From Bacteroidetes bacterium HGW-Bacteroidetes-2 (GTDB lineage: Bacteria; Bacteroidota; Bacteroidia; Flavobacteriales; Flavobacteriaceae), in NCBI GenBank assembly GCA_002842575.1, contig PHDJ01000019.1, positions 1 through 55,225 on the forward strand: a DNA stretch of 55,225 nucleotides, in the 5' to 3' direction. Positions 30,645 to 38,237 of this stretch are shown here, piece after piece; the stretch's first letter is position 1, and each line of letters begins with the position of its first letter. Both the position numbers and the translations under genes were made by a program. Under the pieces are notes generated by a model. The model made no database searches. It was not told the DNA's origin and saw only the letters and a program-made list of their open reading frames with translations.

Positions 30645-30800
30645 TTATTTTTGTTTACTCATCCACTCGTTAACAAGTTCAGGAGTGGTTATGGTTTCCA
30701 CAAAAGTGTATGCTCCTGTTTTAGGAGATTTTACCATTTTTATAGCTTTTGTTAAACGCTTAGATCCGGTTTGTATGGTACCTACTGATTTCTTTGCCAT
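30645..30800 (-). CDS. DUF4295 family small protein
   Basis: Reading the minus strand from ATG at 30800 gives 51 residues: MAKKSVGTIQTGSKRLTKAI, then KMVKSPKTGAYTFVETI, then a C-terminus ending NEWMSKQK. It is a small basic protein conserved beside rpmB and rpmG in Bacteroidota, so it is probably ribosome-associated, although this is inference from context. It is 51 bases downstream of rpmG and before the terminator at 30599-30623. Confidence 0.9.
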   Translation of the reverse strand: MAKKSVGTIQTGSKRLTKAIKMVKSPKTGAYTFVETITTPELVNEWMSKQK

Positions 30801-30851
30801 GACTTAAATGTGTTTATTTGAAATTTTTTACAAAAAAGGAAAAATTTCTAA

Positions 30852-31040
30852 TTATTTAATTTCTTTATGAACAGTCACTTTTTTAAGAATTGGGTTGAAT
30901 TTTTTCAATTCCATTCTATCTGGTGTGTTCTTTTTGTTTTTTGTTGTGATGTAACGAGAAGTTCCGTTCATTCCGGATTCTTTATGCTCAGTACATTCTA
31001 AGATTACTTGGATTCTATTTCCTTTGCTTTTCTTTGCCAT
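30852..31040 (-). CDS. rpmG: 50S ribosomal protein L33
   Basis: The 62-residue basic protein has the L33 pattern [20 protein letters not shown], then [20 protein letters not shown] and [16 protein letters not shown]. It has one cysteine rather than the four of zinc-binding forms, so it is a zinc-independent-type L33. It belongs to the large ribosomal subunit and lies 24 bases after rpmB in the same operon. Confidence 0.96.
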   Translation of the reverse strand: MAKKSKGNRIQVILECTEHKESGMNGTSRYITTKNKKNTPDRMELKKFNPILKKVTVHKEIK

Positions 31041-31064
31041 TTCTGTAAAACGTGTTTAGACTGA

Positions 31065-31304
31065 TTATTTATTTAAATAACCGTTTTCTCTAGCTTTTTT
31101 TAAAGTAGCTGAGATGCCATTTTTATTAATTGTTTTTAAAGCAGAAGCAGATATACGAAGGGTAATCCACTTGTCTTCTTCAGGGATGTAAAACTTTTTC
31201 TTCAGCAAATTTATATTAAACTTGCGCTTCGTTTTATTCATTGCATGAGATACGTTGTTTCCAACCATTGCTCTTTTACCAGTAAGTTCACAAACTCTTG
31301 ACAT
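31065..31304 (-). CDS. rpmB: 50S ribosomal protein L28
   Basis: The 79-residue protein begins [20 protein letters not shown] and continues with [20 protein letters not shown] and [16 protein letters not shown], the standard L28 sequence. It is the first gene of rpmB-rpmG-DUF4295, driven by the promoter at 31342-31372. Confidence 0.97.
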   Translation of the reverse strand: MSRVCELTGKRAMVGNNVSHAMNKTKRKFNINLLKKKFYIPEEDKWITLRISASALKTINKNGISATLKKARENGYLNK

Positions 31305-31341
31305 TTTTTTTAACTTTATATAGTTATTTTAAAACAGGCTG

Positions 31342-31372
31342 CAAATTTAAAACATTTTTATCTGTTGCACAA
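31342..31372 (-). promoter_or_regulatory. Promoter of the rpmB operon
   Basis: The minus strand has TTG (31370-31372), 20 bases, and TAAATTTG (31342-31349). A TTTG three bases further upstream gives a 23-base alternative. The box is 37 bases before the rpmB ATG. Confidence 0.65.
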
Positions 31373-31382
31373 CAAATAAATA

Positions 31383-32630
31383 TTAGTTTTTTAAAATTTC
31401 TTTTCTAAGTAATGTAAATGCCATATTAACAGCACTTTTCATAACTTTACTTCTTTGATTTCCAAAATGAAACTTTTCTGAAAAAACGCCATTAGGGGAT
31501 GCAATTCCTATAAAAACCGTTCCAATTTCATCCTTGCCATCTCCTTTGGTTGGCCCGGCAATACCTGTAGTTGAAACTGCATAATCAGATTCATAGCGTT
31601 TTTTTGCGCCTAAAGCCATAGCTTCGACCACAGGCGCACTTACAACGGTATAGGCATCTATTAACTCCTTTGGCACTCCTAACAGTTTTGTTTTTGTATC
31701 TGTGGCATAGGTTACAAAACCGCCTCTAAAATATTCCGAAGCACCTTCTATTGCTGTTATTTGTTTTGCCATTTGGCCTCCTGTACAACTTTCGGCTAGA
31801 CTTAGTGTTTTGTTTTGTTTTATTAACAATTTTGCAATAACTTCTTCTATGGACGTTTCGTTGTCATAGCCCACTATACTATTTCCTATTAATCGTTCTA
31901 ATTCAATCATCTGGCTATTTATTGCCGCGTGAAGAGCACTTTCGTCCATTCCTTTTGTTGAAAGACGTAACCGCACTCTACCTAAAGATGGTAAATAGGC
32001 TAATTTTATTTCTGCAGGTAATGCGTTTTCCCAATCTTCAATTATTTCGGCTATTGCGCTTTCACCCATTCCAGAGGTTAGAATCGTTTTATGTACAATA
32101 AATGGTCTGTGAAATCTTTTTTGAAGTCTAGGCAATACTTCGTTTTGCATTAATCCTTTCATTTCAAAAGGAACTCCGGGCAAGGAGATAAAAACAGTGT
32201 TATCTTCTTCCATCCACATTCCGGGAGCGGTTCCAAAATTATTTTTTAATGCTATTGCTTTTGAAGGTACAAGGGCTTGTTGTTTATTTAATTCGTTTGG
32301 AATTCTTTTTACATGTTTTTCAAAAAGTTCATTTATATTGTCTAAAGCATCTTGATTTAACACTAAAACATCTTGAAAAAAATCGCAAAAAGTGCGCTTG
32401 GTTATATCGTCTTTAGTGGGTCCTAAACCACCGGTTATCAGCACGACATCGGCACGATTTTTTGCGTTTGCAAAGGATTCTAAAATAGGATTTTTTAGGT
32501 CTTGAACAGAGGTAATCTGAACTACCTGAACGCCTATTTTGCTAAGTTCTGAAGCTATATAGGCAGAATTTGTGTCCACAATTTGACCAATGAGAATTTC
32601 ATCGCCAATGGTAATAATTTCTGCAAACAT
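31383..32630 (-). CDS. cinA: CinA family protein (nicotinamide nucleotide amidohydrolase type)
   Basis: The 415-residue protein has an N-terminal molybdopterin-binding-like domain (EIITIGDEILIGQIVDTNSA, LITGGLGPTKDDITK). The C-terminal CinA domain (SLAESCTGGQMAKQITAIEG, VSTTGIAGPTKGDGKDEIGT) deamidates NMN in studied members. It likely works in pyridine nucleotide salvage; a competence or DNA-damage link is historical. Its ATG overlaps the stop of the upstream Hpt gene by one base (TAATG), implying translational coupling. Confidence 0.93.
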   Translation of the reverse strand: MFAEIITIGDEILIGQIVDTNSAYIASELSKIGVQVVQITSVQDLKNPILESFANAKNRADVVLITGGLGPTKDDITKRTFCDFFQDVLVLNQDALDNINELFEKHVKRIPNELNKQQALVPSKAIALKNNFGTAPGMWMEEDNTVFISLPGVPFEMKGLMQNEVLPRLQKRFHRPFIVHKTILTSGMGESAIAEIIEDWENALPAEIKLAYLPSLGRVRLRLSTKGMDESALHAAINSQMIELERLIGNSIVGYDNETSIEEVIAKLLIKQNKTLSLAESCTGGQMAKQITAIEGASEYFRGGFVTYATDTKTKLLGVPKELIDAYTVVSAPVVEAMALGAKKRYESDYAVSTTGIAGPTKGDGKDEIGTVFIGIASPNGVFSEKFHFGNQRSKVMKSAVNMAFTLLRKEILKN

Positions 32631-32971
32631 TAAAGATGAAAGTCTGTTTTAAGTTCTATAAAAACTTGATTTAAAATAGTTTCTATTTTTTGAATTTGAG
32701 GTTCTACAGCAGATTTATTTTTGGAGGTGTTGGTCCACGACTCTATGGCGGTTACATCTTTTGTAAGATTTAACCCTAACATTTCTAAGTTTGGTTTCAT
32801 TTTATGTGCAAATTGATACGCTAAGGGCTTATTGTTATTTTCAATTGCTTGGGTTAGTGCTTTTAAATCTGGAGGAATTTCTTCTATAAAGGTTTTTGCA
32901 ATGACGGAAATAAATTCTTCATCACCACCTGCTATTTCATTTAAACTTTCTAAGGAATATGTTTTTTCCAT
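32630..32971 (-). CDS. Histidine phosphotransfer (Hpt) domain protein
   Basis: The 113-residue all-helical protein contains the phosphorelay motif AHKMKPN with phospho-acceptor His56. The preceding helices (FIEEIPPDLKALTQAIENN) are typical of free-standing Hpt proteins. It should relay phosphate between a hybrid kinase and a response regulator, but no such partner is encoded in the window. It lies between an FAH-family gene (2-base gap upstream) and cinA (1-base overlap), a tight cluster of unrelated functions. Confidence 0.85.
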   Translation of the reverse strand: MEKTYSLESLNEIAGGDEEFISVIAKTFIEEIPPDLKALTQAIENNNKPLAYQFAHKMKPNLEMLGLNLTKDVTAIESWTNTSKNKSAVEPQIQKIETILNQVFIELKTDFHL

Positions 32972-32973
32972 AA

Positions 32974-33585
32974 TTATTTTACTTTTATTGAGAAGAGTTG
33001 TTTGTTTTCTATGTATCCTTCCAGTTGGTCATTAGGATTTACTTTAGCAACACCTGATGGTGTACCCGTAAAGATAATATCTCCAATCTTTAATGTGAAA
33101 TATTTTGAAACATATTCGATTAAAGCATCAATTTTCCACAACATAAGCGAAGTGTTGCCTTTTTGTACAATTTTTTTATTATTTTCTAAATGGAATTGAA
33201 TGTTATTAATATTCTCAAATTCAGATTTAGGAATAAAATCACCCACTACAGCAGCTCCGTCAAATGCTTTTGCTTTTTCCCAAGGCAACCCTTTTTCTTT
33301 TAGTTTTGTTTGAAGGTCTCTTGCAGTAAAATCTATCCCCAGTCCTATTTCGTCATAATATTTATGGGCAAATTTTTCGTCTATATATTTTCCTACTTTG
33401 TTTATTTTCACTAAAATTTCAACTTCGTGGTGCACGTCTTGTGAAAATTCCGGAATAAAAAAAGGTTGTTTTTTTAAGAGTACGGCGGTATCTGGCTTCA
33501 TAAAAATCACTGGATCTGTTGGTCTTTCGTTTTCTAATTCTTTAATGTGATCTGTGTAATTTCTTCCTATGCAAATGAGTTTCAT
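32974..33585 (-). CDS. Fumarylacetoacetate hydrolase family protein
   Basis: The 203-residue protein shows the FAH fold signatures: KLICIGRNYTDHIKELENER, VIFMKPDTAVL, the metal-binding HHEVEILVKI, LGIDFTARDLQ, WEKAKAFDGAAVVGDFI and IGDIIFTGTPSGVAKV. Members hydrolyse or decarboxylate acylpyruvate-type compounds; short ones like this include YcgM/FAHD1-like oxaloacetate or acylpyruvate enzymes. The exact substrate cannot be told. The ATG is at 33585, and the gene is followed by the Hpt gene with a 2-base gap. Confidence 0.9.
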   Translation of the reverse strand: MKLICIGRNYTDHIKELENERPTDPVIFMKPDTAVLLKKQPFFIPEFSQDVHHEVEILVKINKVGKYIDEKFAHKYYDEIGLGIDFTARDLQTKLKEKGLPWEKAKAFDGAAVVGDFIPKSEFENINNIQFHLENNKKIVQKGNTSLMLWKIDALIEYVSKYFTLKIGDIIFTGTPSGVAKVNPNDQLEGYIENKQLFSIKVK

Positions 33586-33643
33586 GTTTGAATTTCAGGT
33601 TTAAGAATTTTTTAAATTGTATTCATTACTCCAATAAAAAAAA

Positions 33644-34420
33644 TTAATTTAATTTATTGTTTAATTTTCTCAATTTGATGCTAGTGAGTATTTTTTTAGT
33701 GTACAAAGGAAAATCTGCATTGAGCAACCAACCAAAATATCCGGGTTCATTTTCTAATACCTCTACTACTTTGTTACCTCTGTGTTTTCCAAAAGCAAAA
33801 ACTTCCTCACCGTTTTTATCATACTCAATATAACCCGCAAAGTCTGCAAATTTTTTATGCTCACTAAATTGTGCTAAAAATTTTGTGCTATTTTCAAGCT
33901 CTTCATATCTTTTTATTTGGGCTTTTAACACTTCAAAGGTTGCGTTTGTATCTGCTTCAGCACTGTGGGCATCATTCAAGTCTGCGTTGCAATAAAATTT
34001 ATACGCCGCTTCTAAAGTGCGTTTTTCCATTTTGTGAAAAATGGTTTGCACATCTACAGATAAAGTGTTTTTAAAATCTACATCAATGCCTGCACGCAAA
34101 AGTTCTTCTGCTAATAATGGTATGTCAAACCTATTTGAATTAAAACCGCCAAGATCTGCATCTTTTATCAATGCATATATTTTGGGGGCTATTTCTTTAA
34201 AAGTTGGTTCGTTTGCTACCATTGCATCGGTAATTCCGTGAATAGTTGTAACAAAAGGAGGAATTGGAATTTGTGGATTTACTCTCCAAGTATTACTTTC
34301 TTTATTTCCATTAGGAAAAACTTTTAGTATGGAAATTTCAACAATCCTATCCGTGGCAATGTTTGTCCCGGTTGTTTCTAAATCGAAAAAGCAAATAGGT
34401 TTATCTAGTTTTAATTCCAT
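33644..34420 (-). CDS. DEDDh 3'-5' exonuclease (DnaQ/epsilon-like)
   Basis: The 258-residue protein has the exonuclease motifs: Exo I with Asp13 and Glu15 (CFFDLETTGTNIATDRIVEI), Exo II in LGGFNSNRFDIPLLAEEL, and Exo III in NDAHSAEADTNATFEVL. A C-terminal segment (FAFGKHRGNKVVEVLENEPG, YFGWLLNADFPL) is the short motif often found after DnaQ-like exonucleases in Bacteroidota. It could be a proofreading-type or repair nuclease. A TAATTTTG box at 34438-34445 lies upstream. Confidence 0.9.
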   Translation of the reverse strand: MELKLDKPICFFDLETTGTNIATDRIVEISILKVFPNGNKESNTWRVNPQIPIPPFVTTIHGITDAMVANEPTFKEIAPKIYALIKDADLGGFNSNRFDIPLLAEELLRAGIDVDFKNTLSVDVQTIFHKMEKRTLEAAYKFYCNADLNDAHSAEADTNATFEVLKAQIKRYEELENSTKFLAQFSEHKKFADFAGYIEYDKNGEEVFAFGKHRGNKVVEVLENEPGYFGWLLNADFPLYTKKILTSIKLRKLNNKLN

Positions 34421-34437
34421 TTTATTAATGTTTTTTA

Positions 34438-34445
34438 CAAAATTA
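34438..34445 (-). promoter_or_regulatory. Putative -7 element of the exonuclease promoter
   Basis: The minus strand reads TAATTTTG, 18 bases before the exonuclease ATG. No clear -33 TTG is visible. Confidence 0.35.
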
Positions 34446-34506
34446 CTATTTATCTATGAGTTGTTCCTCTATTTTTATTAATTTGATTTGTGTAGTTGTA
34501 CTTTTA

Positions 34507-34540
34507 TTTGGGTTTAAATGAAAAAAAACATTTATCTTAG
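34507..34540 (+). promoter_or_regulatory. Candidate promoter of the BLUF gene
   Basis: TTTG (34507-34510) is followed after 22 bases by TATCTTAG (34533-34540), a near match to TAnnTTTG. It lies 20 bases before the TTG start. Confidence 0.35.
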
Positions 34541-34560
34541 AAGTACAAATACGGACCATT

Positions 34561-34986
34561 TTGCTAAAATACATTGCTTACGTTAGCCAACAGACCCATA
34601 TCTTGACTGATCTAGATATAAAGAATTTACTTGAAATATGCAGAAAAAATAATTTGCAGAATAAAATTTCTGGAATGCTTATTTACTTTGACGGTACTTT
34701 TGTTCAATTTTTAGAGGGCTCTGAAGAAAGGATAGATATTCTTTTTTCAAAAATAGAAAACGATAAAAGGCATCAGAAAATTGTTTTATTACTTGAGGGT
34801 TTTTCTGAAAAAAGAGAATTTAGTGAATGGTCTATGGCTTACAAACATTTAAAATTACAAGAAACTATAAAAATTATTGGTCAAAAAGATTTTAAAAAAG
34901 AGGACTTGTTTAAGGGGAAAAATCCCGAGAGTGAGCATCCCGGGATTGTTTTATTAAAATCGTTTGTAAATGATTTGCATCTCTAG
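34561..34986 (+). CDS. BLUF domain blue-light photoreceptor, short form
   Basis: The 141-residue protein is essentially one BLUF domain, which binds FAD and senses blue light. The residues forming the flavin switch are all visible: Tyr7 (IAYVS), Asn31 (NNLQNKISGML), Gln49 in FVQFLEG, and Trp90/Met92 in FSEWSMAY. The only start in this frame is a TTG at 34561; an in-frame stop lies at 34519. After the domain come about 40 residues with no output domain, so it must act by protein contact. Its TAG stop overlaps the E2 stop on the other strand within one CTAG. Confidence 0.9.
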   Translation: MLKYIAYVSQQTHILTDLDIKNLLEICRKNNLQNKISGMLIYFDGTFVQFLEGSEERIDILFSKIENDKRHQKIVLLLEGFSEKREFSEWSMAYKHLKLQETIKIIGQKDFKKEDLFKGKNPESEHPGIVLLKSFVNDLHL

Positions 34987-36305
34987 ATTTCTCGATTTAG
35001 ATCAAAACCTTCCAAATAATCTGCTACTTGTTTTACAAATTGACCACCCATTGCGCCATTTACTACACGGTGGTCGTAGGAGTGAGATAAGAACATTTTG
35101 TAGCGAATGCCGATAAAATCGCCTTCGGGGGTTTCAATTACAGCGGGCACTTTTCGAATTGCTCCTAATGCCAATATTGCTACTTGTGGTTGATTAATAA
35201 TGGGAGTTCCCATAATGCTGCCAAAAGTACCTACATTGGTTACGGTATAGGTACCGTCTTGGGTGTCATCGGGTCTTAATTTTCCAGTTCTTGCTCTGTT
35301 TGCAAGATCATTTACTGCTTTTGACATGCCAATTAGGTTAAGCTGATCAGCATTTTTAATGACAGGAACAATTAAATTTCCATCGGCAAGTGCTGCGGCC
35401 ATTCCTAAATTAATGTTTTTTCTTTTTATAATTCTATCACCATCTACTGAAATATTGATCATAGGAAAGTCTTTAATGGCCTTTGCCACTGCTTCCATAA
35501 AAATTGGAGTAAAGGTGAGGTTCTCGCCTTCTCGTTTAGCAAATGCTGCTTTAACTTTGTTTCTCCAATTCCAGATATTTGTTACATCCACTTCAATAAA
35601 GGACTGTACATGGGCGGAAGTTTGTGTGCTTTGTACCATGTGTTGTGCAATTATTTTGCCCATTCTGGTCATTTCAATAATTTCATCGCCTCCGTTTATA
35701 GATATTGGCACTACTGCTTTTACGGGTTGTGCTGTTATTGTGGTTTTGGCTTGTTGTGGATGATTACTTACTAAAGGATTTTCTTTATTAGAAGTTCTGT
35801 TTTCAAGATAAGCTAGAATATCATTTTTTGTTACGCGTCCTTCTTTTCCGGTTCCTGATACAGTATCTAATTCTTGTTGTGAAATGCTTTCTTTTAAAGC
35901 TATACTTTTTACTAAGGGTGAATAAAATCGATCAGAATCGCTAGTGATAGGGGTTTTGATATCCCTGTCATTTGAAGATATGGTTGATGCTACAGCCGCT
36001 ATTATTTCTTCTGAAGGAGTTTCCTTGGTTATACTATGTGTATCTGTTCCGGAAGGCATTTCGCCTTTGGTTTCAATAATGGCAATAGTTTGTCCAACTT
36101 GAATTACATCCTCAACGTTAAAAAGTTTTTCTACTAAAATTCCATTTACTTCACTTGGCACTTCAGAATCTACTTTATCGGTTGCTATTTCTAGTACCGG
36201 TTCATCCGCCTCTATGGTATCGCCTATTTCTTTTAACCAATTTGTCAATGTTGCTTCCGCAACACTTTCTCCCATTTTAGGTAATTTTAATTCAAATTTT
36301 GCCAT
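34983..36305 (-). CDS. Dihydrolipoamide acyltransferase (2-oxoacid dehydrogenase E2)
   Basis: This is the core acyltransferase of a 2-oxoacid dehydrogenase complex. The 440-residue protein has one lipoyl domain (lipoyl Lys44 in EIATDKVDSEVPS), a Ser/Thr-rich linker, an E3-binding domain (about 125-170: SPLVKSIALKESISQQEL), and a catalytic domain. That domain has IIAQHMVQSTQTSAHVQSF, VGTFGSIMGTPIINQPQ and the active-site SYDHRVVNGAMGG (His412, Asn416). Asn rather than Asp at the last position is known from other E2 proteins. A branched-chain or pyruvate substrate is likely; E1 and E3 are not nearby. The promoter is at 36341-36368. Confidence 0.93.
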   Translation of the reverse strand: MAKFELKLPKMGESVAEATLTNWLKEIGDTIEADEPVLEIATDKVDSEVPSEVNGILVEKLFNVEDVIQVGQTIAIIETKGEMPSGTDTHSITKETPSEEIIAAVASTISSNDRDIKTPITSDSDRFYSPLVKSIALKESISQQELDTVSGTGKEGRVTKNDILAYLENRTSNKENPLVSNHPQQAKTTITAQPVKAVVPISINGGDEIIEMTRMGKIIAQHMVQSTQTSAHVQSFIEVDVTNIWNWRNKVKAAFAKREGENLTFTPIFMEAVAKAIKDFPMINISVDGDRIIKRKNINLGMAAALADGNLIVPVIKNADQLNLIGMSKAVNDLANRARTGKLRPDDTQDGTYTVTNVGTFGSIMGTPIINQPQVAILALGAIRKVPAVIETPEGDFIGIRYKMFLSHSYDHRVVNGAMGGQFVKQVADYLEGFDLNREI

Positions 36306-36340
36306 AATATTTTTTGAAAGTACTTTATGAATTGCGTTTG

Positions 36341-36368
36341 CAAAATTAAATATTTTTTAGCCATCAAA
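36341..36368 (-). promoter_or_regulatory. Promoter of the E2 gene
   Basis: The minus strand has TTTG (36365-36368), 16 bases, and TAATTTTG (36341-36348), about 36 bases from the start. The spacer is slightly short. Confidence 0.5.
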
Positions 36369-36419
36369 GGGTATTTTGATGTAATAATTCTTTTGCTTGT
36401 TAAATTGATAATTTAGTTT

Positions 36420-37559
36420 TTAGGTTTTGCTAAAAGAAAATATCTCGCCTTTTGTATTGCTACTATCACTTCCTATGAGATATTCACAATTTATAGGCCT
36501 TATTCTAAATGTATTTTCTTTGTTTTTAAGTGCTTGCATGGTTTTAAATATTTGATTGTATGAAATATAATTTGCGTCAAAAATAAGTTGGGAGTTATAA
36601 ATACCTCCATCGGTAACCGAGCTTTTAGATATAGATTTTAAGGAAACTCCAGAGGCGTCGGATAGTTTTTTTAAAAAGCTAATATTATCGCTAAGTATAT
36701 AGTAGATTTTTGGTTGTTCTCTTTTATAATTTTTAGAATGTATACTTAACATACTTATTGCTTTGGCAAATGCAACTCCAAAAAACACTAATGGTTTAAA
36801 AATGGTGTTTTTTTGAAAATGTTTTCGATAAAAAACACGCATTGCTCCGTAAAATCGTTGGATATATTTTTTGTCTTTATTAGTGCTTTCTCCTTTGTAA
36901 TGCAGTACGGTTGTTTCTCCAAAATAATAATTTATATATCCTTTTTTTAGGAGTTTATAGGATAAGTCAATATCTTCACCATACATAAAATAATCTTCAT
37001 CAAAACCTCCAACTTCTATATATCTATCTTTTTTGAGAAGCATAAACGCCCCTACTAAAATATCTACTTTTGCGTTTTGATTTTCCTCCACCTGATTAGC
37101 ATAATAACTGTTTTTATTGTTTTTTAAGCCAATCATTTTATAGAATGCAACTTTAGGTTTGGGGATATTTCTTTTACTTTCTGGAAGAAAATTTCCAGTG
37201 CCGTCAATTAGTTTAGCACCAATTGCACCAAAATCAGGGTGCTCCTCGGCAAATTTTAAAAGCTTAGGAAAGGTTTCTTTAGCCACTGCTGTATCTGGAT
37301 TTAAAATACATATATATTCGCCTTTTGCTAAAGCAACTCCTTGGTTATTGGCTTTGCTAAAGCCTAAATTTTCTTTGTTTTTAATTAAAGTAATCTGTGG
37401 AAAGTTTTTAGATAGCATTTCACAACTTCCGTCTTGCGAATGGTTGTCGACCACTATTATTTCAGATTCTATTCCTACAATTGCTTCTTGAACGCTTAGT
37501 ATGCATTGTCTTAAAAAATAAGATACATTGTAGTTGAGAATAATTACAGTTAATTTCAT
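36420..37559 (-). CDS. Family 2 glycosyltransferase
   Basis: The 379-residue protein has a GT-A domain (about 1-250): VIILNYNVSYFLRQCI, IIVVDNHSQDGS, KENLGFSKANNQGVALAKG, the metal-binding LNPDTAV, and GGFDEDYFMYGEDIDLSYKL. It resembles rhamnosyl- or galactofuranosyl-type transferases and likely builds surface polysaccharide. A C-terminal part of about 100 residues (KIYYILSDNISFLKKLSD to RPINCEYLIGSDSSNTKG) is not part of the catalytic domain and I cannot name it. It lies 43 bases downstream of recR on the same strand. Confidence 0.88.
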   Translation of the reverse strand: MKLTVIILNYNVSYFLRQCILSVQEAIVGIESEIIVVDNHSQDGSCEMLSKNFPQITLIKNKENLGFSKANNQGVALAKGEYICILNPDTAVAKETFPKLLKFAEEHPDFGAIGAKLIDGTGNFLPESKRNIPKPKVAFYKMIGLKNNKNSYYANQVEENQNAKVDILVGAFMLLKKDRYIEVGGFDEDYFMYGEDIDLSYKLLKKGYINYYFGETTVLHYKGESTNKDKKYIQRFYGAMRVFYRKHFQKNTIFKPLVFFGVAFAKAISMLSIHSKNYKREQPKIYYILSDNISFLKKLSDASGVSLKSISKSSVTDGGIYNSQLIFDANYISYNQIFKTMQALKNKENTFRIRPINCEYLIGSDSSNTKGEIFSFSKT

Positions 37560-37568
37560 TACTTTTTT

Positions 37569-37588
37569 CTGTCATCTGAAAATGACAG
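37569..37588 (+). terminator. Hairpin with plus-strand T tract between recR and the GT2 gene
   Basis: CTGTCAT and ATGACAG flank a 6-base loop, and a T-rich run follows on the plus strand. Both neighbouring genes are on the minus strand, so the orientation is unexpected. It may end antisense transcription or simply be chance. Confidence 0.4.
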
Positions 37589-37602
37589 CTTTTTATTTTT
37601 TT

Positions 37603-38220
37603 TTAAATATTCAACGAATTTTCAAAAGGTATTCTATTTAGGATGCTTCTGCCAAGGGTCACTTCATCTGCATATTCTAACTCGTCACCTACTGCTATTC
37701 CTCTTGCTATTGTGGTGGTAATTATTTTAAAAGTTTCAATTTGTTTAAAGATATAGAAATTTGTGGTATCTCCCTCCATGGTGGAGCTTAATGCAAAAAT
37801 TAATTCTTTCACCTTACCCGATTTTACTTTTTCAACAAGCGTAACAATATTTAAATCATTTGGACCTATGCCATCCATAGGAGATATTTTCCCGCCTAAA
37901 ACATGGTATATACCTCTAAATTGGCTGGTGTTTTCAATAGCTAATACATCTCTAATGTCTTCTACAACACAAATAATTTCTTCTGTTCTATTCGTATTTT
38001 GACAGATTTCGCAAATTTCTACATCCGAAATGTTATGGCAGTTTTTGCAAAATTTAATTTCACTTCGCATTTTTACCAAGGCTTCCGATAATTTTTGTGT
38101 TTGCTCTTGTGGTTGTCGCAACAAATGAAGGGCCAATCGCAGTGCTGTTCGCTTACCTATACCAGGAAGTTGTGAAATTTCATAAACAACATTTTCCAAT
38201 AGTTTGGAAGAAAATTCCAT
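37603..38220 (-). CDS. recR: Recombination protein RecR
   Basis: RecR works with RecO (and RecF) to load RecA at gaps. The 205-residue protein has the helix-hairpin-helix ([20 protein letters not shown]), the four-cysteine zinc finger [18 protein letters not shown], the TOPRIM domain ([36 protein letters not shown]) and the C-terminal [20 protein letters not shown]. The start at 38220 is an ATG. The T9SS type A gene is 17 bases upstream. Confidence 0.96.
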   Translation of the reverse strand: MEFSSKLLENVVYEISQLPGIGKRTALRLALHLLRQPQEQTQKLSEALVKMRSEIKFCKNCHNISDVEICEICQNTNRTEEIICVVEDIRDVLAIENTSQFRGIYHVLGGKISPMDGIGPNDLNIVTLVEKVKSGKVKELIFALSSTMEGDTTNFYIFKQIETFKIITTTIARGIAVGDELEYADEVTLGRSILNRIPFENSLNI

Positions 38221-38237
38221 AATTTATTTGAAATAAA

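Noticed and set aside
34983-36305. E2 active site DHRVVNG considered as a defective enzyme because of Asn instead of Asp
   Set aside because: Asn at this place is known from active E2 proteins (for example the Azotobacter pyruvate dehydrogenase E2), so it is not a sign of inactivity.
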